Source: Vanilla planifolia (Eukaryota; Streptophyta; Magnoliopsida; Asparagales; Orchidaceae). Taken from it: a DNA stretch of 64,000 nucleotides. The stretch covers positions 40,950,633 through 41,014,632 of the forward strand of contig CM043875.1 in NCBI GenBank assembly GCA_023846275.1. The letters run 5' to 3'. The stretch's first letter is position 1. Each line of letters starts with the position of its first letter. The notes beneath the pieces are model-generated. The model saw only the letters and a list, made by a program, of their open reading frames with translations, ran no database searches and had not been told where the DNA came from. This document shows, one piece after another, positions 12,630 through 24,600 of this stretch. The translations under genes were made by a program, and so were the position numbers.

Positions 12630-15600
12630 ATGAATGGGATCGGTGCATTTTGGGGCACTCGTGTGCTCGAGGTCGTGAAGAGGAACAATTCCCCGGGACT
12701 GCTGTGGAAGAAGATCAAGCTCACCAGCACCCGCAAGAACAACGCCAAGAAACGCCTTCGCCGTGTGTGGCAGGTACATACTCTATAGATTCTAGGGTTT
12801 TGATGCTTCATGGAAGCCAGTTGTATAGTTTAAATGTTTGCTTCCGTTTAAGGAATGTACTCTTTCGTGTGAGCTTTATGGTAAAAAGCCGAATTCGATA
12901 TTCAGATTATATGCCAGGTGCATATATTCGAGACGATTGTTTGTTTCTCGTGATTCAAATTTTTGATGCTTCGTGGAGGCCAGTTCTATATCCCAAAATT
13001 CGTATAGGTTGTACTTTTTCTCCGTGTGGCAAAAAGTCTAATTCGATGGCTAAATTATTGGTAGAGTGCATATAGTCAAGAGATTGTTTATTTTTCGTGA
13101 TTTTAGGTTTTTATTTTATTTTGAAAGTTGGCCGTAGCTTATATGAAATTAGCTAGATTTTAGATAAAAAAGCAATGTCTTCAAAGAGAATGGCACAAAA
13201 ATCATACCCCCCGTCCCATAAAAAATCTTTGGAAGTGGCGTCTAAGCATAGAAATCTGCCTTGTGGTTGGCAGAACTATAAACATGTTAGGCCCTATGCT
13301 GGTCAAAAGAAAGAAAACAACTGTGTTACACCCCTCTACAGCTTGTGATTATAGGGCTCCTTACATGTTTTCAAAAAATATCAATGATAGTGATCTGGCC
13401 CTCTGGCCAAACTCTGTTGTACAATTTGAACAAATGTTTAGGAAATCAGCGACCATGCAAGCTTCTTTGGCTTTAAAAAGATTAAGAAGAACTGCTAGAG
13501 CATCTTATCAACAACAAAAATAGAAAAACCCATATGCTTGCTAGCAACCACAGCAGCACCAATAAGTTCATACCTTTTGATAGCCTCAAATTTTATTCAT
13601 CTTGGAGAAGGTATCCCTGCATAAAGAAAACTAATTAATGCACTAAAAAAGTTTGTAGAGTTCAATTCTTTCTCTCAAACTGATGTATAGGTTGAGCTTT
13701 TTCTCTATTTAAGGAATGCCCACTTTCATGCGAGCTTTATTCCAAAACGTGAAATTTGATGGTGTTGATGCAGAAATTGGACTTAAGGAAAATCTAAAAG
13801 AAGCTTATTTAGTTGAGAATTTAGATGATGAGATTATAGAATAGTGAGAGAGGGAGAGTTGGATCCTCAAAAGTCGAGAAGAGCTAAGGAAGGAGATGAA
13901 AGTAGAGAGATATTAGCAAACTTTTCTTTGGTTGTTCTCCCCCTTGAAATTGAACCTTGAATGCTTACTTATAGGTAATAGAGTGGATGATGTGCTTCAA
14001 TTTTCTCTTGAAACATGAGAGAGTTATAGTTTTTATTTTGATCGTAGCTTGATTATCTAAGACGTGTGTATGTGAGATAGGAATTATTGTCATTTCATTG
14101 ATTATGGCTTAACTACTTAGGATGTTTGTACATGTGGGGGGGTTTTTGACTTTATTGGTAAACTCCAAAGGCCTCTTCAATATTAGTTTATCTATCTAGG
14201 GCAGCATGTTCATGATAGGGATTGCTTAAACCATTGGATGGTTTGAAGAATCCTCATAGAGTTGAATTGAAATGTCTTGGAGTCAAGCATCTTGACTTCA
14301 ATGGCTAGTGCTCGAGAGTCTATCTTTGACTGTTGGGTCTTGAGGGTTTATTGTTGGATGGTTTTCCATCGATGCTTGCAACTTGGCTGCGTTTTAGATA
14401 ATTGATTAAGATTTAAATTACAAATTTTTATGTCTTTATTTGGTCATCTAACTCTTTGTATTATTATTCATTTTATAGTGAAGAGTTGCTCATAAATTTT
14501 TATAAGAAAATTAGTCAATGGGGGTTACATGCTATTTTTAAATTCATTAAAAATGATGACTTATTTGATAGCCAATTGGCTTATCACTTTTCAAATTAGG
14601 TTGACTCGGACTTTGGTGGCCCCTTGGTCGAGATTAGAGCATTCAAGTGGATCAAGGTCAATGGCGGAGTGCATGTACTAAGGAGGCTTGAGCCTTTGTT
14701 GAGGGTCCAACGTAGAGTGTTTTTCATTGCGTTTTGGTAGCATCACCTAAACTGTTGAAGGTTGTCTAGTATTTGAATGACACACGTTGGAGAATTGAAC
14801 GTGACACAGAGGTGTGGAGATTGTCATTATGAAATTATTCATTAGTTGACTAAGAATGACATTGTATGAGAATGGAGCAACAACGACCACAAAATTGACC
14901 ATATGCATGACTGAGCTTGAGAGGCTTTTTAGTGTCAAGGGCAAAGTGATGGGACCTTTAGGTTTCTTCTAAAGTGTGGTTCAACAAGAGGGGAGATTAT
15001 TAAAATAAAAATTTTGGTTTCTTACTAAAATATTTAAAGAAATAGTTTAAAAGCATTTTTAAAAAGTTTGAGCAAATATCTAAATTTGATTTTTTACAAA
15101 TTTCAAACTTAATTTAAAACATATTAATTTTTCTTTTAATAATAAATTCTTATAAAAATTGTGTAATAAAAAAAAATAATAATTAAAATATACACCAATG
15201 ATTTTTAGACAGTTCAGTTTAAAATAGGTATATTGTTACCCTAAAAAAATGTCAGACAAAAATAAATATTCAATATAAACTTTTCGTCAAAAGACGGGTA
15301 GAATAAACCCTTACAATAATTAAATAAAATAAATAGATTGTTACGACCTTATAATGAAATAAAATGACAATAGAAGAAAAACATTTGAAACATAAAATTA
15401 AAATCAATACAATCAAAATTTTATGTTTAATAAAATGATTAAAGAGATGTGAGTATCTTAATTAAATGAATTAAAAAATAAAGAAGATTAATAACTTAGT
15501 TGATTTGAGAAAAAATAGAATTTCAGAAGTTTGACGACTGAAGGATGCAACAGCATATGGAAGCGATGATAAGAACGGATTGTTAACGGCTTAAATGTTT

Positions 15601-18600
15601 TGGCTTGAAATTTTTCTTTAGATTTCATAAAAATTCATCAATAATTTTCGTACAAGAGTTCTCTTCTTTATTGATATTTTCTAACAGTAAAAGCACTTAC
15701 CAAATAGGCAAAATAGCCTTTATTGTTCTGTCGGTTTTTGCATTTTTTTAATAAAAAATTAATTAAATAAAATATTTTAATGGCTATAAATAACTATTAA
15801 AAGAGCTATTGAGCAGGAGCCTTTTGATTGGAACGTCTGGAATTGTTTGATTGCAAAAACTGCGTTATTAGATGGATGAAATTCAAATGGAGGTGCTTAG
15901 AAATAAGATTTGATTGGGATCGTTGGATTTGAATCTTAATCGGACGACTGGATATCGATCCTACATGCGAAATAAGCAAGAACAGTGAGATCGCAAAAGG
16001 CGTGATCGAGTGGAATATATGAACAGGTATTATAAAGAGATGGATGAGATTAGGATTGTTTGATTGCGAAATTGCGTAGTCGGATGATCTCCTGCAATTC
16101 GGAAGCAGATTGCTCGAAAACAAATATTTGTTTGTCCCACATTGCAAAGGATTTCAAGGATATTTTGTTTTCAATGCTTTGTGTGATTGCTTTAGGTAGC
16201 TAGCCTATTCTGGGTTGGTTGCCTCCTAATTTGCTCGGGAGGTCATCACCCGTGCGACCAGCAGTACATTAGACTTTATTTTACCGATGCAAGATTAATT
16301 ACACGATTCAACACAATTTCAATTGGGTTTGGGATTGATTTCTCGACCTGTTAACTTGTTAACTGTACCATACCTTACTCAAAGCTGGTTACTGTAGCGA
16401 ACTAGTTAACGGGTTAGGTAACTTTAAATTTTTTATATACTAATTATTTAATGCTATTATAACATATTTTTTGCAACAAGTTAATTATGATTTTCAGAGA
16501 TCTGATTAATATAGAATGATGGCCAAAATAAGATAGATAAAAAATATAGAAAATTTAAATATTTTCTTATGATAATTAATTTTAATTTAATTTGTATGTC
16601 TTGTAATAAATATTTTAATCAAATTAAACATTATAATTAAAATAAAATTGAAATACATAGAATTAAATTTACATTTTTTCTGAGATGATATTCATGGGAT
16701 TTGACATTTGTTCATCTTCTTCTTTAAATCTCTCATGAACATGATTTTTGACTATGTAAAATATGAAATTTATTTAAACAAATTTATTAGAAATATTTAG
16801 GTTTTATTATCATCAAATAAAGCATTATACCTAAGGATTAACATTATATCTTCATGTCCCTTATGATGCCTATGAAAAATTGGCGGGGGGAAGAAGAAGG
16901 CTTCGATTAATGCCATTTTTGTTGAGGGCATTGAGGAAGAGGAGGTCATCTCCTTTAGCCTGGGCATCCTGTTTCTCTAAGCATCAATTGCGAGGCTTGG
17001 TATTCTTTTTTAGGCTGAGGTGTGGCATTGTTAATTGGCAAACTTTGATTGTTTGGTTGACTAGATAGTTCAATTCTTTTCATTCTATACTCATAGAGGT
17101 GGCCTTTCTTCAAGAGCCTTTCAATTAATGCTCATAGATCTTTGCATTCAAAGGTGGTGTGGCCACAATTCTCATTATACTTGTAGAACATAGATTGCTT
17201 TCTATTACTCTTTGTAGGACATCTCAACTTTTGAAGAAGATGTTCTTTCTTTATTGCAACTAATACCTTCTTGTGGGGGGAATTTAAGGGCATTTCACAT
17301 TGTAGAGTTGGGAAGCCTCAAAGGGGATGACCTCCTTGATGGACTCTTTGAGGAAAATCTCGATTAATCTTCTATTGTTTTTGCATGTCCTCAATTGGCT
17401 TCATGGTCAAAGATGCCTTTCTTGCAAGACCTCCAAACGATTGGTACTTTCTCCGGGCATGACCCGAGCATTGCGAGCCATGACATCAGATCTCATTTTC
17501 TTTATAATTTATACAATCTCCACCTTTTAGCTGCTCACTGGATTAATCGACTATGAGGGTAATGTTATTGCTGATTAGGTGACAAATCATGCTATGTAAT
17601 CAGAGGTTTTGTGGGTTTGGGGTATGCTCTTACCACATGTTAGAAGATATCCCACTTTTTGATCACATATATGAACCCCCTAGAATTGGATTACTATGGG
17701 TTTCGATCATGGATTTTCGAGAACGTCTCGTTAAAAAAAATGGAGAACTCATCTTTTTGATGAAGTAAATGGCTTATTTGAAGATCTCTTGGAGCAACCT
17801 TGTGGGGTATTGGATCAATTGCTTTTGGAAATCACTAGGTTGGAGTGATTTGATGAGAGAAACTAGAGTCAAGTGTGAGTTTTCTTGAATTACCTCTTTG
17901 AGGGAGTCCTTGAAACGCTGGAGATAAGCTTGAAGTGGTTCAAAATCAAACTGATTAATGTTGATTAGAGACTTAGAGACCCTGGGTCTTGTGTAGTTAG
18001 CGAAGGAGGACATGAATTGCTTCTTGAACTAACCAAAATAAGAGATGGATCTAGGAGGCAATTTTCAAAACTATTCGAAGGCCAAATCCTTTAAGAAGAT
18101 AGAACTTTAGGTGTTATGTGTTTGGGCATAACATGTAAGATAATGATAGTCTCAAATTTGTTGAGAAAAACATAGAGATTTGATTTGTCTGGAAGATGGT
18201 AATTGAAGCTTTAGAGAAAGAGTACATAAAATCTCTTATGAGAATGGGAAAATTTCTTCAATAATGTGTAAGTTGTACCCATATGTCTAGAGGTGGGATT
18301 ACTCATCAGGATGATAAAGGAATCCACGAGGGGTGATGGGTGGTGGAGCTTGCAATGTCTCGATGCTGGGTCAAGAGTGAGGAGGGCTGATGATTATATG
18401 AGAGCTATAGGGTTCCGTATCGCATGATAATGACGGAGTACCAATAGGATGAAGTTGAGGTTGGATATGTGGTGGATGATTTATGGACGTGAAAATGAGA
18501 TGAGTTTCAGGTTTGGCATGAGTGGTCCTGAGAGTTCTTCGATTAGAAGAAGGGTTTGATATTGGTTCAATTGGTGGAGCAATCGGAACAGTTTTGGAGT

Positions 18601-21600
18601 TGATTTGCTATCAACATAAGAAGAGTGAAAGAACTTTTGTGAAGCACTCTATTTGTTATTGAAATAGATGGAAGGGATCACTTGAAAGAGGAGAAGGCTT
18701 AGAAGCTTAAAATGGTTGAGACAAAAATGTAGGGATTTTTATTGCTTCTTGAACTTGAGGTTCGAGAGGCTCCCTTTTAGCTAATGCAGTATTGCCCTCT
18801 TCAATTCCCATTTCAATTTGTTTGTTCATTTTCACAAAACGACGTCAGAAAATGTTGATGTAAACATCAGACTAGAGAAAATTTAATAGAAGCTTATTGA
18901 GAATTTAAAGGGTGAGATTAATAACTAAAGAGAGGAGAGAGAGAGAGTTGGATCCTTATAGGGTGAGGACTTCTAAGGAGAAGAAAATAAAAGAAAATCA
19001 AAAAACTTTGTTTTGGTTGCCTGCCCTTATGAACTAGACCCATGGGGGCTTTCTTATGACTAACGGAGTGGACATGTCTCAGTTTTCTCTTAAAATGTGG
19101 GAGTTATCACCATCATTTTGATCATGGTTTAATTACTTGAGATGTGCTTGTATATGGGTAGTATTATTGTAATTTAATTGATAGTGTTTTAATTATTTGG
19201 GATGTTTGTGCATGAGTAGGAGTTATTGCAATTATTGATAAATATCAATATTGTTTATTTGTCCAAGATGAAGTGTGTATGATAGAGATAGCTTAAAATA
19301 TTAGATGGAGTTAGTGTAAGAGGATGGAGTTTAAAGAATCCTCATAGAGTTGGCTTGGAATGACTTAGGGTCAAACGTCTTAACTCTAATAGCTGGGCCT
19401 TAAGGGTCTGTCCTTGAATGCGTGGAGTGTTGAGGGCCTGGCCTTGAGTGCCCGAGTATCGAGGGTCTATCCTCGAATTGTTTGTCATCGATGTTTATCG
19501 TGTGGCTGTGTTTTTTGGTTCAGTGGTTGAGATTTAGTTTGAGAGTTTTTGTATCTTCAGATAGTTTGAAAATTTATCAAACAATGTAAAATTCGTGAGA
19601 TAAAGAATCCTTATAGATATCATCGGGAACTACTTGTACTCGAACATCTTAACTCTAATAGCTAATTCTTTAGAGTTTGGCATCGTTTGCTTGGGTTTTG
19701 AGGGTATGGCCTCGATTGCTTGGGTTTTGAGGGTATGGCCTTGATTGCTTGGGTTTTGAGGGTATGTCCTCGAGCGGTTTGTCATTGTTGCTTGTCACAT
19801 GGCTATGTTTTTATTTAACTGATGAGATTTAACTTGTGAATTTTTGTTTCTTCATATGACTAGAAACTTTGCCAAGAAATGTGGAGTTTGTTAGACAAAT
19901 CCTTTCTTTAAACAGTATCATCAACTATAGATGTTTTGCATTGTAGTTCTTCCCTTTGTTTTGGTATATGACCTATGGAGTCTCCAAAAGTTTAATGGGG
20001 TTTTCAACCATATTTATGACTTTATTGAGTAGGTATTGGAGTTTTTATGTTTACATTTAGCTGTTTATATGCCTATATACTGGTTTTTTTTGGGAGGGCT
20101 AGTGTTAGAGTACTCTTTTTATTATTGATTTTGTTAGCATAAAGATCAATACATACAAATTTCCAACAACCATGATAAAAACAAGATATTACTTATTTAT
20201 TGCTAATATAATACTTTAAATTCCTGTTTGTGCATAGCATACCAATTCTGCTCACAAATGCCATTACAGTGATAGAAATCTGAAGTATTTAAAATAGAAA
20301 TTGCTAATGGATATGCATAACAAGTTTTGAAGTAAAAATATGAACTTTTTCTTGTTTATGTCTAAAGGTTCTCATTTGAATAGAGAAAATCAATCAAAAC
20401 AAAACCTGGACATTCAACGGAGGCATCAAAGGGAATTGAAATTTCAGTGTTTGGATTAACATACCAAAATTGATTTGACAACATTAAAAAATTTTGGTCG
20501 TGGACCAAATGAAAATATTAAAATTCCATTTCAGGTTGGAATTGCTCTTGTTTAAATTACGTTATTAATATAAACATACTTATTGAAGCATTTATCATCT
20601 AAATTTGGGTCCTTGTAGAAACACTTGAGCATAGAGTAGGAAATAATTCACACAAGCTCAGAATTTTTTGGTGGGAACCTCTCAAGAATGGAAAGGGAAA
20701 AATTTCCACAATGGGTGTCTTTTTCAAGATTACTAGCCTGAGAGATCGCTTAATTTATTCATAGTATTCTAGGGCAATCAAGGAACCCAGAGAGAATTGA
20801 AAGTGAAAAATCACATTTTCCAAGTTTGGTGTCTTTTTCAAGAATACTTTATTGAGATATTGTTTAATATATACATAGTATCCGAGGCAAACAAAGGTAT
20901 AGGTTATTTGCTAGCTGTTAAAGTGCTCACCTCTATTAAAATCCACAACTTTTTCGTATCTTAACTTACCACTTGACTTTGCATCTTAGAAAGGCTAGCT
21001 CATCACTCATACCTTGGACAAGGTGCTCGAGGATTTTTTTTTTCTTATTTTTAGTTGTTTTGTATACTGCAGCTGTTTTTTTTTTTCATTTTTCCTTCTT
21101 GTTTGGTTTGAGGATTCATTTAACTCTGTTGTTTTGGATTAAAAAGGAGTTTTTATAAGAAGCTTCTGAAAAATTAAAGAATTTTACAAAGTTGATTATG
21201 TGAATAAAAAATGGATTTTCATATTCTTGTTTGGTGTTAAAGAACTTTTAAATAGAACTTATTTGAAAGTAGTTTATGTGATGGATTGTTCAATGAACCT
21301 GAAGATTGTGAATTCGATATGAATTTGATCTTTTTTTTATTTTTATCTGTTCTAACTTTTCAGCAGACATAAGGAAATAAAATTATCTTCTTTCTCTGAT
21401 GTATTTTTCAAGGTTTGTCATTCAAGTTCTATGCTTCTTAAGGTTTTTCTTCATTTTTAAGTATACAAGGTCGTATCTTTTGAATCCTTTCTTTCTATGA
21501 GCCTTTTCCTTTCCTGATGACATGAACATTTGTCTGGCAGAATTTTTTTTAATGTAATTGTTCTATACATTTCAATAGATTGCTTTCATGATCAAGAATA

Positions 21601-24600
21601 ATATCAAAATATCTTATGCAGTGAAGACATCTCCATTAATCATCTAAACATAGCAATTCTCTATGAAATATCGGTGCTTAGCAAGTTTTGTTTGCATGGG
21701 TGCCAACTAGCTTAGTTTCTAGAAACCTTCGTCTAAAGGCCATGTCTTTGAATCCCTATTACATACTATTTGGATTTGACTCTTAATCTATTTACAAAAA
21801 AAAAATTAGTACATAATATACTTCATATTATCCTTGACCATTTTTTTGAAGCCCTTGCTTTATTTGTTTGCATCTGTAAGTTCTTTCTTTTCTCCTGAGT
21901 TCAATGGAGCATCTTTTGGTCTATACAAGTTTTGGCATTACATGGTGCGATGGTCAATAGTGTTATCATGGACACATTGGGAACAAATACGACCCAATTC
22001 TGAGTTATAGCACACATGTCAATAACACGACTCATCTGTTACTGGTTCAACATTATTAAATATCTCACGACATTCAACCCATAATAGAAAGAGGACCCAT
22101 TGGCCCTCTTCACTCCCTTAATCTTATTATTGCTGCTTGCGAGGGCGCAAGAGGTGCGGCTGACTGTTATGATTCCTTTAGTCTGTGAAAACATTATCAT
22201 GATCCATGTACTACTGTGAAACCTCTTTTAACATGTTTTTGTGGCCCTTGCATTATTTGTCTACATTTGTATGTTCTATTTGCTGGCCCTTGCATTATTT
22301 GTTTAATTCATTTGCATTATTTACTGCTTATGAGGGCATGAGAAGAGCGGTTGAATGTTATGAAGGTACAACTAAATCGTTTAGTCTGAGAAAACATTTT
22401 CATTATCCATTTACTATTGTGAAACCTCTTTTGCGAGATGATAGTGTTGTTGAAGCATGAAGTCAATATGTTGGCTTGAGGTTCAACCCCCTTCCATGCC
22501 ATGTTGTGGGAATGACATCAAGCGATGTGCTTTGGAAATAAAAACCATAGCATAAAATGTGACCACTCCAAACACTCAAGGCAAGTTGTCTATGTTTATT
22601 CTTTGAACTCAGAATGGCTAGCTTTATGACCAACAAAATCATGATTCTTGTGATTTAATGCATTCTTATAAGTGAATATACAGATCTTGATTCTAAATTA
22701 AATTGGAAGGATGTTCAAGGGTGACTTAATGGGTGATCAGATGTGAAGAATGTGATCTTGGGACTCTATAGAGTTTCAGCCCAAAGACAATTGGTGTTGG
22801 AGGCCAGCCATGAGTATGAAGCCATTCCATCGTAGGGACAGCCAAGTGGCAGCCCTGCCAAAGGAAGGCTCTCACGATTGGTTGCACCTTAAGCTTCCAA
22901 ACCATGTTCCCTTGTTGCCATTATTGTTATCCAGCTGGAGAAATATATAGTATAAGACTGATCTAGGCATCTTAGAGGAGTTTGATGCCATCTAGAAAAG
23001 GCAGTCGCCAACCCCAACTGCAGCCCGAGGGATGTGGGTAATGTGGTCAACAAGATCCAGTCTGATTAAATGGTGTAGCATTTCAGGATTCTAGCTTGAA
23101 TTGGGATTGGTTACCAAAATCAAGAATAAATCTTCGAATTGAGATTGACATAGGTGGGCCATTTACTTACAGCTTTCGAACCAATCCAGTTATTGGTGTA
23201 AATATCGCATATGCCACCATTGTCTATTTTCGAATAGTGTTTTCCATTGTAAATTGATTAGCAGAATAAAGAAGTTTCCATACCATCAAGTCTCCTTGCC
23301 TCGGCTCGAAGTAGTAATTCCTGCCATATTTCGCTTGGAAGGCTGGACTCACAAGCCAGAAATTGCCTTGAATGTTGACTTGTAAAGACAATTAGCCATT
23401 GTTTGAGTTTATGAATTCCAAGAGTACTGATAGATTTCGACTCAGCAATTGTATTCCAGTTCACACAGTGAAGCAAATTCTGATTGTGAGAACCACTCTA
23501 GATGAAAGACTTGCTCAATTTTAGACAATATCTTCATTGGAATAATCACATGATACATGTTAAATAAAGGAATTGTTGCAAGGATGGAGTTGACTAGAGT
23601 TTTTCTGTTGGCAAGGGATAACGTTTTGGAAGCTTAAGTGAAGATCTTGTCTTTGATTGCCTGTGTGATATGAGAAATCTGTAGTAGCACGCTTGGTGCA
23701 GGAAATGAGGATGCCAAGGTATTTGACTTGCTTAGCTTTCTTGATTACTAGCTTATTTGCAATCATCTTTTTGTGCCATGGTAACATTCCTTTACCTAAT
23801 AGGACATTGGATTTATCCAGATTGATCTTTTGCTCTAATATATCTTAATATTGTTCGAAGATCTTTTTGAATGAGGAACCAACAACAGAAGTAGCTGGGT
23901 CATAAAGCATCACATCTTCAGCAGATAGAAGGTGAGTAGTGCAGGGTGTCGAGAGATTGATACGTATGTCATTTGGGGGCTTGTGGTGCCTCACGATGAT
24001 TTATAAGTGAAGTAAGGTACACTGACATAAGAATAAAAAAGTAGGAAGATAAAAGGCATCATTGGCTCATCCCATCAAGTGTCATGATCCATTGGAGTTG
24101 ATGACCGTTGCTCAAAATTCTGTATCTAAGCATTTTAATACATGCCTTAATCCAAATATTAGGAAATCCAAGGTGTTGCAGCATATGGATGAGGAAATCC
24201 TATCTAACATTGTCAAATGCTTGCTCCATGCCAACGTGGATGGCCATAAGAGCCTCCTTTGATTTTTAGTTATTTATTCGATGAGAGGTCTCTTGGGCTA
24301 GGAAGATGTTGCTAGAACTAGGTCTACTATGATTACATGCGCCTTGCTTAGGAGCAATAATATGCAGGAGGACCAGCTACTGTTCGTTGGCAAGAATGTT
24401 GTTCACCACGTTTTAGATAGAATTGCACAAGCTTATTGGTCTATAGTGGCTTGGATGATGTGCATCTTGCTTCTTAGGATAGGAACTAACGGAGTATCAC
24501 ATCATTTGGTGGACGTATTAGTAGTGGTGAATATTTGGTTAAATGATTGGGTAATATTCATATGAATAATGTCCTTTTGTAAGCACGAAGGAAGGAGCTA

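Larger units (their letters stand above)
13763..19905 (-). mobile_element. Degenerate Tat-like Ty3/gypsy retrotransposon, internally deleted and interrupted
   Basis: The element runs right to left: LTR (18,853-about 19,565), leader, gag (about 18,829-16,860), protease (about 14,990-14,747) and a second LTR (13,763-about 14,446). Gag and protease match the minus-strand element at 57.5-64 kb, which carries a full pol. Here the RT, RNase H and integrase are missing between the protease and the left LTR. About 1.85 kb of unrelated AT-rich DNA (15,000-16,860) separates gag from protease. All frames contain stops. The element sits in the 18-kb intron of the small plant gene, antisense to it. Confidence 0.8.

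Noticed and set aside
12593..13075. 160-codon plus-strand open frame overlapping exon 1 of the small gene
   Set aside because: It is in another frame from the conserved MNGIGAFWGTR frame, runs into the intronic repeats, and resembles no protein. It is a shadow.
16133..16268. Possible 5S-rRNA-derived SINE (gggttggttgcctcctaa...cgggaggtcatcacccgtg)
   Set aside because: It resembles the end of 5S rRNA only loosely; the internal promoter boxes are not recognisable and there is no tail or target-site duplication. An LTR-like origin is at least as likely.
19689..19775. Regular 29-bp direct repeats as a possible CRISPR-like array
   Set aside because: The repeats are directly adjacent without spacers, lie in an LTR of a plant retrotransposon, and are too few.
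22470..22495. tRNA-like B-box word (ggttcaaccccc)
   Set aside because: No acceptor stem, anticodon arm or A box can be placed around it. It falls in decayed intron repeats.
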